DNA of 64,000 bases from Streptomyces sp. SN-593 (GCF_016756395.1 NZ_AP018365.1:558001-622000), one strand, 5' to 3'. Shown: positions 26,290 to 34,699, numbered from the stretch's first letter. Numbers and translations are program-made. The notes: generated by a model not told the origin, from the sequence alone.

Positions 26290-26392
26290 CCGCCTTCCCC
26301 GGCCCTCCCCGGCCCTCCCGGCCGGACGCCGCGGAACCGCGGCCGCCCGGCCCCGCCGTACCGCACCGCACCGCACACCCCTAAGGAGCCGC

Positions 26393-27232
26393 ATGCGGGT
26401 CGCTCTCTTCGTCACCTGCGTCAACGACGCGCTGTACCCGGACACCGGTTGGGCCACCGTCAGACTGCTGGAGCGGCTGGGGGTCGAGGTGGACTTCCCC
26501 GAGGCCCAGACGTGTTGCGGCCAGCCCCAGTTCAACACCGGCTACCGGCGGGAGACCGAGCCCCTGGTCCGCCGGATGGCCCGCGCCTTCGACGGCTACG
26601 ACTACGTGGTCACGCCGTCGGGCTCCTGCGCGGCGATGGTGCGCGACAACTACCCGCGGATCGGCGACAAGGCGCTGGCCGAGGGACGCGGCTCCGAACT
26701 CGCCGACGCCGCCGCCTCGTTGCGGGGCCGGATGCTGGAGCTGACGGAGTTCCTGGTGGACGTGCTCCAGGTGACGGACGTGGGCGCGTACTTCCCGCAC
26801 ACCGTCACCTACCACCCCTCCTGCCACGGACTGCGCATGCTCGGCCTCGGCGAACGCCCCCGCAGGCTCCTCCAGGCCGTCAGGGGCCTGGAACTACGGG
26901 AGTTGGAGGGCGCCGAGGAGTGCTGCGGCTTCGGCGGCACCTTCGCCGTCAAGAACCCCGACGTCTCCGTCGCCATGGGCCGGGACAAGGTCCGCCACGC
27001 CCTCGACACCGGCGCCCGCGTGCTGTGCGCCGCGGACAACTCCTGCCTCACGCACCTCGACGGCATCCTGCGCCGCGAGGCCGCACCCCTGCACAGCCTC
27101 CACATCGCCGAGATCCTCGCCTCCACCGAGGAGGAGCCGTTCACACCGCGGCCGGCGCGCGGCGGCGGCACGTCCGCCGGGCCGTCCTCCGCGCGACCCA
27201 CCACTTCCACTGCGGCAAGGAGCCGGTCATGA
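26393..27232 (+). CDS. lutA: L-lactate oxidation subunit LutA (Fe-S oxidoreductase)
   Basis: 279 aa with two CCG domains: C-C-G-Q-P-Q-F-N-T-G and S-C-H-G-L-R-M-L-G in the first half, E-C-C-G-F-G-G-T-F-A and A-A-D-N-S-C-L-T-H-L in the second. These bind the iron-sulfur cofactors in the LutABC complex, which oxidises L-lactate to pyruvate. Sitting behind the rhamnose genes, it would consume the lactate produced by the aldolase/dehydrogenase. The ATG follows AAGGAG. The stop overlaps lutB (ATGA). The last 30 residues are low complexity beyond the usual family end. Confidence 0.92.
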   Translation: MRVALFVTCVNDALYPDTGWATVRLLERLGVEVDFPEAQTCCGQPQFNTGYRRETEPLVRRMARAFDGYDYVVTPSGSCAAMVRDNYPRIGDKALAEGRGSELADAAASLRGRMLELTEFLVDVLQVTDVGAYFPHTVTYHPSCHGLRMLGLGERPRRLLQAVRGLELRELEGAEECCGFGGTFAVKNPDVSVAMGRDKVRHALDTGARVLCAADNSCLTHLDGILRREAAPLHSLHIAEILASTEEEPFTPRPARGGGTSAGPSSARPTTSTAARSRS

Positions 27233-28731
27233 GCCGTACCGACCTGGGGATGCCGACGTTCCCGCAGGCCGCCAGGGTGTCGACGAAGGACGCCGGGCTG
27301 CGCGCCAACCTCACCCACGCCACCCACACCATCCGCGCCAAACGCGCCGCCGCCGTCGCCGAACTCCCCGACTGGCCCCGACTCCGCGCGGCCGGCGCCG
27401 CCGTCAAGGACCACACCCTCCGCCACCTCGACCACTACCTCCTCCAACTCGAACAAGCCGTCACCCAGGCCGGCGGCACCGTCCACTGGGCCACCACCGC
27501 CGAAGAGGCCAACCGCATCACCGCCGACATCATCAAGGCCACCGGCGAAACCGAGGTCGTCAAGGTCAAGTCCATGGCCACCCAGGAAACCGGCCTCAAC
27601 GAAGCCCTCGCCCACCACGGCATCACCGCCTACGAGACCGACCTCGCCGAACTCATCGTCCAACTCGGCGACGACAAACCCAGCCACATCCTCGTCCCCG
27701 CCATCCACAAGAACCGCACCGAGATCCGCGACATCTTCACCCGCACCATGGCCGCCTGGGGCCGCCCCGCCCCCGACGACCTCCACGACACCCCCGCCGA
27801 ACTCGCCGAAGCCGCCCGCCTCCACCTCCGCGAGAAGTTCCTCCGCGCCAAGGTCGCCGTCTCCGGCGCCAACTTCATGATCGCCGAAACCGGCACCCTC
27901 GTCGTCGTCGAATCCGAGGGCAACGGCCGCATGTGCCTCACCCTCCCCGACACCCTCATCTCCATCGTCGGCATCGAGAAGACCATCCCCACCTTCCGCG
28001 ACCTCGACATCCTCCTCCAGACCCTCCCCCGCTCCTCCACCGCCGAACGCATGAACCCCTACACCACCATGTGGACCGGCACCACACCCCACGACGGCCC
28101 CAGGAACTTCCACCTCGTCCTCCTCGACAACGGCCGCACCGACACCCTCGCCGACACCACCGGCCGCCAGGCCCTGCGCTGCATCCGCTGCTCCGCCTGC
28201 CTCAACGTCTGCCCCGTCTACGAACGCGCCGGCGGCCACGCCTACGGCTCCGCCTACCCCGGCCCCATCGGCGCCATCCTCACCCCCCAACTCCGCGGCA
28301 CCAGCACCCCCCTCGACGCCTCCCTCCCCTACGCCTCCACCCTCTGCGGCGCCTGCTACGACGTCTGCCCCGTCGCCATCGACATCCCCGAGATCCTCGT
28401 CCACCTCCGCGAACGCGTCGCCGACCAGAAGGACGGGCACCGTGCGGAGCGGACCGCGATGAAGGCCGCGACCTGGCTGCTGGACCACCCCGCGGCGCTG
28501 TCCGCCACCGAACGCGCCGCCTCCGCCACCCGCCGGCTGCACCCGAACCGGCTGCCCGTGCCCGGGCCCGGCAAGGCGTGGAGCGACGCCCGCGACCTGC
28601 CCGACGTCGCGGCGGAGTCCTTCCGCGCCGGCTGGAAGAAGGCCCGCGGCGCCCGTACGGGTACGGGTACGGGTACGGGTACGGGTACGAACGAGCCGAA
28701 GCACGACAAGGACAAGGACACCCCGCGATGA
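27229..28731 (+). CDS. lutB: L-lactate oxidation subunit LutB (ferredoxin-like)
   Basis: 500 aa. An N-terminal LUD domain (V-K-V-K-S-M-A-T-Q-E-T-G-L-N-E and G-A-N-F-M-I-A-E-T-G-T-L-V) is followed by a two-cluster ferredoxin region with C-I-R-C-S-A-C-L-N-V-C-P and C-G-A-C-Y-D-V-C-P. It should pass electrons between LutA and the acceptor. From 27290 to about 28430 the codons end almost only in C, a bias stronger than in its neighbours, while the last 90 codons return to the local pattern. The C-terminus carries a Thr-Gly run coded by five GTACGG hexamers. It overlaps lutC by ATGA. Confidence 0.92.
   Translation: MSRTDLGMPTFPQAARVSTKDAGLRANLTHATHTIRAKRAAAVAELPDWPRLRAAGAAVKDHTLRHLDHYLLQLEQAVTQAGGTVHWATTAEEANRITADIIKATGETEVVKVKSMATQETGLNEALAHHGITAYETDLAELIVQLGDDKPSHILVPAIHKNRTEIRDIFTRTMAAWGRPAPDDLHDTPAELAEAARLHLREKFLRAKVAVSGANFMIAETGTLVVVESEGNGRMCLTLPDTLISIVGIEKTIPTFRDLDILLQTLPRSSTAERMNPYTTMWTGTTPHDGPRNFHLVLLDNGRTDTLADTTGRQALRCIRCSACLNVCPVYERAGGHAYGSAYPGPIGAILTPQLRGTSTPLDASLPYASTLCGACYDVCPVAIDIPEILVHLRERVADQKDGHRAERTAMKAATWLLDHPAALSATERAASATRRLHPNRLPVPGPGKAWSDARDLPDVAAESFRAGWKKARGARTGTGTGTGTGTNEPKHDKDKDTPR
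28655..28684 (+). repeat. GTACGG hexamer repeat in the lutB 3' end
   Basis: Five perfect GTACGG units and a sixth ending in A encode alternating Thr-Gly. Changes in copy number would keep the frame. Confidence 0.92.
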
Positions 28732-29435
28732 CGCAGCCGGCCCCCTCCACCAGCCCGGGGACGCCCACCAGCCCGGAAACCCCCTCCAGCCGGGACATCA
28801 TCCTCGCCCGTATCCGGGCGGCGCTGTCCGACGTCCCCCGCACCCCCGGACCCCCCGACACCAGCGGCATCCCCCGCGACTACCTCCAGGCCCACGTCCC
28901 CGACGACGACCCCACCGCCCTCACCGACCTCCTCGCCGCCCACCTCACCGACTACCGCGCCCACGTCCACCGCACCACCACCGGCCGGCTCCCCCAGGTT
29001 CTCGCCGAGCTCCTCGCCACCCGCCGCACCCGCACCACCGTCATCCCGCCCGAACTCCCCCGGGAATGGCTGGCCCGCACCACCGGCATCACCCACACCA
29101 CCGACCACCCCCACCTCACCGCCACCCAACTCGACGGCATCGACACCGTGATCACCGGCTGCGCCCTCGCCATCGCCGAAACCGGCACCCTCGTCCTCGA
29201 CGCGGGCCCGGACCAAGGACGACGCATCCTCACCCTCGTCCCCGACCACCATGTCTGCGTGGTCCGCGCCCCTCAGCAGATCGTCGCCTCCGTGCCCCGG
29301 GCCCTCCCCCACCTCGACCCCACCCGCCCCCTCACCTGGATCTCCGGACCCTCCGCCACCAGCGACATCGAACTCAGCCGCGTCGAAGGCGTCCACGGCC
29401 CCCGCACCCTCGACGTCATCCTCGTATCGGCGTGA
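28728..29435 (+). CDS. lutC: L-lactate oxidation subunit LutC (LUD domain)
   Basis: 235 aa, single LUD (lactate utilisation) domain. Family markers are D-I-I-L-A-R-I-R-A-A-L near the start, V-I-T-G-C-A-L-A-I-A-E-T-G-T-L-V-L-D, H-H-V-C-V-V and the C-terminal W-I-S-G-P-S-A-T-S-D-I-E-L-S-R-V-E-G-V-H-G-P. With LutA and LutB it forms the flavin-independent L-lactate dehydrogenase system. The same C-ending codon bias as lutB runs through the gene. It closes the operon, converging on the repressor gene. Confidence 0.93.
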   Translation: MTQPAPSTSPGTPTSPETPSSRDIILARIRAALSDVPRTPGPPDTSGIPRDYLQAHVPDDDPTALTDLLAAHLTDYRAHVHRTTTGRLPQVLAELLATRRTRTTVIPPELPREWLARTTGITHTTDHPHLTATQLDGIDTVITGCALAIAETGTLVLDAGPDQGRRILTLVPDHHVCVVRAPQQIVASVPRALPHLDPTRPLTWISGPSATSDIELSRVEGVHGPRTLDVILVSA

Positions 29436-29517
29436 GCCCTCACGCACCGGCGTGACCGCTCGTGCGCCGGCGTGGACACCCGCGCCCCCGGACCCGGCTC
29501 CGCGTACCCGGAGCCTG

Positions 29518-29547
29518 GGCCCGACCGTCCGGAACGGCGATCGGGCC
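29518..29547. terminator. convergent terminator between lutC and the repressor gene
   Basis: GGCCCGA pairs with TCGGGCC at the base (29518-29524 with 29541-29547) and CCGT pairs with ACGG above it, with a small bulge. It lies between two converging genes and could serve both. Confidence 0.6.
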
Positions 29548-29577
29548 GACGGTGGGGACGGCGGTCGGGACGGCGCG

Positions 29578-30600
29578 TCAGCGCACCGGGAGGCTGGACC
29601 CGCGGACGACCAACTCGGGCAGCAGGACGGCGCGTTGGTGCTGGTGCTGGGCGGCGCGGGGGCCGGTCTCCTCCAGCAGGAGTTCCGCGGCCATCCGGCC
29701 CATCTCGGCGGCCGGCTGCCGTACGGAGGTCAGGGGGACCACGGCGGCCGCGGCGAACTCGATGTCGTCGTAGCCGACGATCGCCAGGTCGCGCGGGACC
29801 GCGATACCGGCGGCGTAGACGACCTGGAGGACGCCGAGGGCGAGCAGGTCGTTCGCGCAGAACACCGCGGTGGGGCGCTGGGCGAGGCCGAGCAGGCGGG
29901 AGGCGGCGTCGCGGCCGGCGGCGACGTCCAGCCGCTGGGCGGGGATCTCCAGCAGCGACTCCGGGCCGAGCCCGGCCTCGGCGAGGGCCTGGAGCATGCC
30001 GGCGCGCCGGTCCTTGACCTGTTGGAGGTGCGGGGGCCCGCTGATGTACGCGATCGTCCGGTGCCCCGCGGACACCAGGTGGCGGCCGGCGAGGGCGCCC
30101 CCGATCGTGTCGTCCACCGACACCGAGCAGCCGTCGTCGGCCTCGCCGGCACCCCGGTCCACCAGCACGAACGGCACGTTCTGCTGCCGCAGCAGGTCGA
30201 GGCTCGCGCCGGTCGGGTCGGCGGGGGTGAGCAGCACCCCGCGCACCCGCTGCTCGGCGAAGAGCGAGACGTACGTCGCCTCCTCGGTGGCGCTCTGGCC
30301 GCTGTTGCAGAGCATCACGCCGAGCCCGGCCTCGCGCGCCGCGGACTCCGCGCCGCGCGCGACGTCCACGAAGAACGGGTTGCCCATGTCGAGGACGAGC
30401 AGCGCCATGATCCGGCTCTGGCCGGCCCGCAGTTGGCGGGCGGACTCGCTGCGGACGTAGCCGAGTTGCTTGATGACGCTCTGCACGCGGTCCCTGGTCT
30501 CCTCGGAGACCAGGTCGGGGCGGTTGATCACGTTGGACACCGTGCCCACCGACACGCCGGCCTGCCGCGCCACGTCCTTGATCCCGACCATTCGCACCAT
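29578..30600 (-). CDS. LacI-family repressor, probable rhamnose regulator
   Basis: 340 aa. HTH at the N-terminus (G-I-K-D-V-A-R-Q-A-G-V-S-V-G-T-V-S-N-V-I-N), hinge Y-V-R-S-E-S-A-R-Q-L-R-A-G-Q, then a sugar-binding core (V-D-D-T-I-G-G-A-L-A-G-R-H-L, F-C-A-N-D-L-L-A-L-G, Y-D-D-I-E-F). The ATG at 30600 follows GAGGAGAAC; a second ATG at 30591 would drop three residues. TGAA-N4-TTCA palindromes stand in its own upstream region and at the rhamnose and rhamnosidase promoters, so it most likely represses all three and itself. The ligand, probably L-rhamnose or rhamnulose, is inferred from gene context. Confidence 0.9.
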   Translation of the reverse strand: MVRMVGIKDVARQAGVSVGTVSNVINRPDLVSEETRDRVQSVIKQLGYVRSESARQLRAGQSRIMALLVLDMGNPFFVDVARGAESAAREAGLGVMLCNSGQSATEEATYVSLFAEQRVRGVLLTPADPTGASLDLLRQQNVPFVLVDRGAGEADDGCSVSVDDTIGGALAGRHLVSAGHRTIAYISGPPHLQQVKDRRAGMLQALAEAGLGPESLLEIPAQRLDVAAGRDAASRLLGLAQRPTAVFCANDLLALGVLQVVYAAGIAVPRDLAIVGYDDIEFAAAAVVPLTSVRQPAAEMGRMAAELLLEETGPRAAQHQHQRAVLLPELVVRGSSLPVR

Positions 30601-30669
30601 GTTCTCCTCAAAGGGGCTCTGCGCGCACCGCCGGACCGCAATGTACTGAACGGGCCGGAGGTTTCCCCA

Positions 30670-30683
30670 TTGAAACAGTTCAC
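30670..30683. promoter_or_regulatory. rhamnose operator at the repressor promoter (near site)
   Basis: TTGAA-ACAG-TTCAC, one mismatch in the outer pair, 70 bp upstream of the repressor start. It fits autoregulation. Confidence 0.7.
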
Positions 30684-30790
30684 TCGGGCCGTCGCGGCAG
30701 CGGGCGGCCGCATCCGGGTCCGGCGCCGGCAGCCGGTCCACGGGGGGCTGACGGGTCCGCGGCAACCTCGCCCGGCGACCCATCGACCGA

Positions 30791-30804
30791 TTGAAACTAT
30801 TCAA
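30791..30804. promoter_or_regulatory. rhamnose operator at the repressor promoter (far site)
   Basis: TTGAA-ACTA-TTCAA with perfect 5-bp arms, 121 bp from the near site. The remaining part of 30601-31149 has no gene. Confidence 0.75.
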
Positions 30805-30921
30805 CCCACGGCCTCGACCCTAGGGCCGGCCTCGACGGACGTCAAGCCTCGCGGCTGGCGTACACCCCCATACCCACTGCAACCGCGCCCCGATCCCGCC
30901 GGGACCCTGCCAGGACCCCGA

Positions 30922-30935
30922 TTTGATGCATTCAA
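30922..30935. promoter_or_regulatory. degenerate rhamnose-operator-like site
   Basis: TTTGATGCATTCAA keeps one full TTCAA arm but has a shifted left arm. It could be a third, weak site or chance. Confidence 0.35.
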
Positions 30936-31149
30936 TTCCGCCGGGCGGGCGGGGTGCGCGAGGGGGCGGGAGCGGGGGCGCGCGGGAGAGCGGGGGCGGG
31001 ACCCGGCGAGCGCCGGCGGGCCGCCGAGGAGCCGCGCGGGCACGGGAGGACGCGGGCACGGGAGGACGCGGGTCCGGTGGTCGCAGGGGCCGGGCGCACC
31101 CGGGCACGGCCCGGCGCCATCCGGGCGCGGACCACCCTCGGCCGCCGGG

Positions 31150-31740
31150 TCAGCGCGCCCCGTCCGCCGGCTTCCGGGCACGCACGCCGTCGAGTTGGAG
31201 CGCGAGGTGCCGGCGCCAGTCCGACGTCAGGCTCGGCCGGAAGTACATCGTGGACATCAGCCCGGTGGCCAGGACGGGGAAGTCCGCGAAGGTCAGGTCG
31301 TCCCTGACCGCACCGGCGGCGATCGCGCGCTCGATGACGCGGCTGCCGATCTCGCGGAACTCGGCCTTCTGGTCGTCGATGTCGCCCCACGGGCGCTGCT
31401 CGGACCCCAGGAGCGCGAGCTGGAAGGCCGAGTCGCCCTCGGCGGCTTCGAGGTAGCCCCGGAGCAGCGCCTCGAACGCCTCACCGGGGTCGGCGGTCCG
31501 CTCCGCCGCCCGCGCCATCTCGGTGAGCTGCTCGAAACGGCGGGTGACGATGGCGGTCAGCAGCGCTTCCTTGGTCGGGAAGTGCCGATAGAGGGTGCCG
31601 AGGCCCAGACCGCAGTGCTGCGCGATCTCGTCCATCTGCGCCTCGCGCCCCTGGCGCGCGAACAGCTCGCCGGCCGACGTCAGGATCTTCTCGCGGTTGC
31701 GGCGGGCGTCGGCGCGCAGGGGTCGGTCCGTCTCGCTCAT
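31150..31740 (-). CDS. TetR-family regulator
   Basis: 196 aa. HTH region R-R-N-R-E-K-I-L-T-S-A-G-E-L-F-A-R-Q-G, then I-A-Q-H-C-G-L-G-L-G-T-L-Y-R-H-F-P-T-K-E-A-L-L, the TetR consensus. The C-terminal ligand domain has no recognised subfamily signature beyond a common W-G-D-I-D-D-Q-K-A-E-F segment. The start at 31740 (MSETDRP) is taken because the HTH lies at the usual distance; its ribosome site is weak. It is divergent from a PEBP-family gene, with an inverted repeat between them. Confidence 0.9.
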   Translation of the reverse strand: MSETDRPLRADARRNREKILTSAGELFARQGREAQMDEIAQHCGLGLGTLYRHFPTKEALLTAIVTRRFEQLTEMARAAERTADPGEAFEALLRGYLEAAEGDSAFQLALLGSEQRPWGDIDDQKAEFREIGSRVIERAIAAGAVRDDLTFADFPVLATGLMSTMYFRPSLTSDWRRHLALQLDGVRARKPADGAR

Positions 31741-31750
31741 CTCGGGCCCG

Positions 31751-31803
31751 ACCCTACACGACGACGACCTAACCTGAACCGGAGTTCCGCTTCCGTGTAG
31801 GGT
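31751..31803. promoter_or_regulatory. divergent control region with nested inverted repeats
   Basis: ACCCTACACG (31751-31760) is repeated inverted as CGTGTAGGGT (31794-31803). Inside lies AACCGGAGTTCCGCTT (31777-31792), itself a 12-of-16 palindrome of the size TetR dimers bind. The region separates the TetR and PEBP-family genes. Confidence 0.6.
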
Positions 31804-31899
31804 GTGGAGCTGTCGGGACGTCCGCGGCCGTGCACACCCTCGCCGCCGTCCCGCGCCCGTCCGCCTGCCTCGTTCACCACCTTGGGAGCCACGAACACG

Positions 31900-32463
31900 A
31901 TGCCCGCGAACCCCCTTGGCCTGGCCCTCCGCAACAAGCGCGTCGGCCCCGGGAAGCTGGTCTGGGCCCGCCCGGAGCTGCGCGCCCCCGAGAGCTTCAC
32001 CCTCAGCAGCCCCGACTTCGCCGACGGGGGCCCGCTGCCGGAGCGCTACGACGGCCGGCTCCGCGGCCACAACACCTCCCCCGCGCTCCGGTGGACCGCG
32101 CCGCCGGACGCGACGGCCGAACTCGTCCTCGTCGCCGAGGACGCGGACTCACCCTTCGGCAGTCCCAACACGCACGGGCTGGCGGCCGGCATCGACCCGG
32201 CGCTCGGCGGCCTCCAGGTCGACGGCCTGACGGAGGCGGGCGCGGTCCCCGGGATCGTCCTCGGCAAGGCCGGACCGCACCGGGGCTGGTTCGGCCCGAT
32301 GCCGATCCGCTCGCACGGCCCGCACCGCTACGTCTTCCAGGTGTTCGCGGTGGACCGCCGCCTCGGCCTGCCCGCGAAGTTCAAGCTCGCCGACCTGCTC
32401 GGCGCCCTCCCCGGCCACGTGATCGCCCGGGCCACCCTGACGTCCACCCGCGAAAAGCCCTGA
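31900..32463 (+). CDS. PEBP (YbhB/YbcL, Raf-kinase-inhibitor-like) family protein
   Basis: 187 aa from the ATG at 31900 (an in-frame ATG at 31804 adds only low complexity). The phosphatidylethanolamine-binding fold is marked by S-P-A-L-R-W-T-A-P-P-D-A, V-A-E-D-A-D-S-P-F-G-S-P-N-T-H-G, the G-P-H-R-Y-V-F-Q-V-F-A-V-D motif and a C-terminal A-R-A-T-L. The cavity His and the D-x-D are present. Bacterial members are cytoplasmic or periplasmic and mostly of unknown role. Divergent placement suggests control by the TetR regulator. Confidence 0.88.
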   Translation: MPANPLGLALRNKRVGPGKLVWARPELRAPESFTLSSPDFADGGPLPERYDGRLRGHNTSPALRWTAPPDATAELVLVAEDADSPFGSPNTHGLAAGIDPALGGLQVDGLTEAGAVPGIVLGKAGPHRGWFGPMPIRSHGPHRYVFQVFAVDRRLGLPAKFKLADLLGALPGHVIARATLTSTREKP

Positions 32464-32563
32464 CCCCGGCACGCCCCCTCACTGCACCCCCCGGACCAGG
32501 CGCTCGCTTTGGCCGACCGGGGCCCAGGACAGCTACACCCCCAGCGGCAGCGCTCCCTCACCC

Positions 32564-32580
32564 CAGAATGGTTCATTCTG
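32564..32580 (+). terminator. small hairpin after the PEBP gene
   Basis: CAGAATG-GTT-CATTCTG is a perfect 7-bp stem 100 bp after the stop, just outside the left end of the insertion element. Confidence 0.45.
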
Positions 32581-32635
32581 CCGGCCTTGCCCAATCGGAA
32601 GTTGGACAGGGCCGACAGAATTTCCAATGACCACT

Positions 32636-32654
32636 TAGTACTCCAGCTGTAGAT
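32636..32654. repeat. left terminal inverted repeat of the IS element
   Basis: TAGTACTCCAGCTGTAGAT, complementary over all 19 bases to 34607-34625. Confidence 0.93.
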
Positions 32655-32659
32655 AGCGA

Positions 32660-33976
32660 TCATGCTTTGCTCGCGGCTTGACGACTGTAGTGGCTGGCCC
32701 GAGAACGAGCTTGATGGCGCCGCCGCCAGTGGGACCAGCGGAGCCAGTGGTTCGCCTCGTGAACAGTGCGGCCCATCAGGGCGTTTAAGAGTCGCTGGAT
32801 TTCGTTGCAGGTCAGCGGGATCAGGTCGTCGGGGCCTGGGCGGAGACGGTGTTCGTCGGCGCGGACGACGGCCAGGAAGGCGTGGGCGAGCATGGCGAGG
32901 GTGACCCAGCGGGACCAGGACCTATATCGGCGGAGCTGATGCTCGTCCAGTCCGGCCAGACCCTTTCCAGACTGGAACGTCTCTTCGACGCGCCACCGGG
33001 ATCCCGCGACCCGCACCAGGACTGTCAGGGGTACCGGCTCGGGCGCGTAGCAGCGGTAGTAGGCGAGTTCGCCGGTGGTGCGGTTGCGGCGGATCAGCAG
33101 GTGGCGGTGGCCTGGCGCTGTGTCGGGTAGGTCGATGTGAGCCCAGTCGTAGAAGCAGTGCCCTTTTGCTCCGGCTCCGGCGGACAGCTTCTGCCAGGCC
33201 CGCTTGGGGAGCTTCTTGGCCAGGATGTCCGCGCGGAACTTCCCGGCCCCGGTGGTGACCTCGTCAGTGCGGGCCACTGCGAGCACGTAGCCGGTGGCAC
33301 GGTCCTCCAGGGAGGCCCGCAGTGTGGGGTTGCCGCCGTAGACCTCGTCCCCGGCGACCCAGGGGACGTGGTGGCCGGACTCCAGAAAGCGGCTGATCAT
33401 GCGGGCGGCCAATTCGAGCTTGGTGGCGAACGCGGCGTCCGGCTCCAGTCCGGCGGCCTGGCAGCGGTCGGGCTGGTCAGTCCACGAGCGCGGGATGTAG
33501 AGCTCGCGGTCCAGCGCGGCGTGTCCGTGCCGCCCTGCGTAGGCGAGGTAGACAGCGACCTGGGCGTTTTCGATCCTGCCCGCAGTTCCGGTGTACTGGC
33601 GCTGGACGCCGACCGTGTGAACCCCCTTCTTCACGTCGCCGGTCTCGTCGACCACGAGTACCGCCTCGTCGTCGTGCAGGTGCTCGACCACGTAGTCGCG
33701 CAGGTCGTCGCGGACGGCCTCGGCGTCCCACTTGGCACGGCTGAGCAGGTGCTGCATGGCGTCGGGGGTGGCCTCGCCGGCCCATTCGGCGATGGTCCAG
33801 CAGTTCTTCCGGGGCAGGTCCGCCAGCAGACCAAGGACCAGGCGCCGTATTCGGCGTCGGGGCTCGACGCGCGCGAACCGGCCAGCGATGCGGTCCATCA
33901 GGCCCTCGAACGCTTCCTGCCAGCGGTCAACGTCTACGCTGTGACCTGCGGCCAACGCGTGATCGTTTGTCTTCAC
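32660..33976 (-). CDS. IS701-family DDE transposase
   Basis: 438 aa, full length for the family. The catalytic acids can be placed: D in V-L-V-V-D-E-T-G-D-V-K-K-G, D in W-V-A-G-D-E-V-Y-G-G-N and E in W-R-V-E-E-T-F-Q-S-G-K-G. The stretch G-K-G-L-A-G-L-D-E-H-Q-L-R-R-Y is the typical IS701/IS4-group signature. The start is a GTG at 33976 and the stop lies six bases from the left inverted repeat. The reading frame is intact, so the element may be active. Confidence 0.93.
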   Translation of the reverse strand: MKTNDHALAAGHSVDVDRWQEAFEGLMDRIAGRFARVEPRRRIRRLVLGLLADLPRKNCWTIAEWAGEATPDAMQHLLSRAKWDAEAVRDDLRDYVVEHLHDDEAVLVVDETGDVKKGVHTVGVQRQYTGTAGRIENAQVAVYLAYAGRHGHAALDRELYIPRSWTDQPDRCQAAGLEPDAAFATKLELAARMISRFLESGHHVPWVAGDEVYGGNPTLRASLEDRATGYVLAVARTDEVTTGAGKFRADILAKKLPKRAWQKLSAGAGAKGHCFYDWAHIDLPDTAPGHRHLLIRRNRTTGELAYYRCYAPEPVPLTVLVRVAGSRWRVEETFQSGKGLAGLDEHQLRRYRSWSRWVTLAMLAHAFLAVVRADEHRLRPGPDDLIPLTCNEIQRLLNALMGRTVHEANHWLRWSHWRRRHQARSRASHYSRQAASKA

Positions 33977-34043
33977 ACACCGATGATCAACGGTAGCCGC
34001 GCCTGCCAGTTCCAGCAGGGGAGATCCTCGTCGAGGAGGCGCG

Positions 34044-34586
34044 ATGCTGGGGCTGCTGGGCTTCTACGACGAGCTGGACGACCGCCCCGGCCAGCCGAGC
34101 GGATCGATCCGCGACGCCGTCCGGCCCGTAGGCGAGCCGGACGAGGCGGACCTGGTGGTCTACCTGGACACCGGCCACGTCCTGATCGACGTCATGGAAG
34201 GGGGCCAGGACGTCATCACCGGCAGCGCCCACCGGCACTCCCCGGGATGCTCGTCACTGGTGACCGACGGCACCTGGTTGTGGCGCCTGGACTTCCCGCA
34301 CTACCTCGAAACCCACCACGTTTCGCTGCCCGAGACGTTCCTCGAACACGTCCGCAGCCTGGACTACCTGATGCCCAGCGTCAGCGTCGCGCAGTTCGCT
34401 CCGCACTACGACGAGACCATGCCCCTGGTCGGTTGGGCCTCGGCTGTCCCGTGGCGATCGACGGCGACCACACTCATACCTGGACCACGAGTAGTGACCA
34501 GCAAAGCCCAGTTCGACGCGGCGATGCTGTCCCAGGACCGGCCACACGGCAGTTGGGGCAAGCGGCGCAAGCCACGGAGCGCGTAG
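34044..34586 (+). CDS. unknown passenger protein inside the IS element
   Basis: 180 aa, with a strong GAGGAGG ribosome site five bases before the ATG, so it is likely translated. It is divergent from the transposase and lies within the terminal repeats. No signal or membrane segment is visible. The central part (D-E-A-D-L-V-V-Y-L-D-T-G-H-V-L-I-D-V-M-E-G-G-Q-D, W-L-W-R-L-D-F-P-H-Y-L-E-T-H) looks like a compact globular fold; the last 20 residues are basic. I do not recognise a family. It could be a regulator of transposition or an unrelated cargo. Confidence 0.75.
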   Translation: MLGLLGFYDELDDRPGQPSGSIRDAVRPVGEPDEADLVVYLDTGHVLIDVMEGGQDVITGSAHRHSPGCSSLVTDGTWLWRLDFPHYLETHHVSLPETFLEHVRSLDYLMPSVSVAQFAPHYDETMPLVGWASAVPWRSTATTLIPGPRVVTSKAQFDAAMLSQDRPHGSWGKRRKPRSA

Positions 34587-34606
34587 ACACCAGCAGCTCA
34601 AGAGCG

Positions 34607-34625
34607 ATCTACAGCTGGAGTACTA
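34607..34625. repeat. right terminal inverted repeat of the IS element
   Basis: ATCTACAGCTGGAGTACTA, the exact complement of the left end. It begins 21 bp beyond the stop of the passenger gene, so that gene is inside the element. Confidence 0.93.
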
Positions 34626-34699
34626 GGCCGGCCGTGAAATGCCACCAATCAAGCGATCCCGGGATTCGCAAATCCGGATGTCTCATCCCATGGAAATCC

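Larger units (their letters stand above)
32636..34625. mobile_element. IS701-family-like insertion element with passenger gene
   Basis: About 1.99 kb bounded by 19-bp perfect inverted repeats (TAGTACTCCAGCTGTAGAT at 32636-32654 and its complement at 34607-34625). It contains a transposase on the minus strand and a separate gene on the plus strand. The ends sit in TTAG (32635-32638) and CTAG (34623-34626), which fit the YTAR target preference of IS701 elements, although the two tetranucleotides are not identical. Most members of the family carry only the transposase. Confidence 0.88.
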
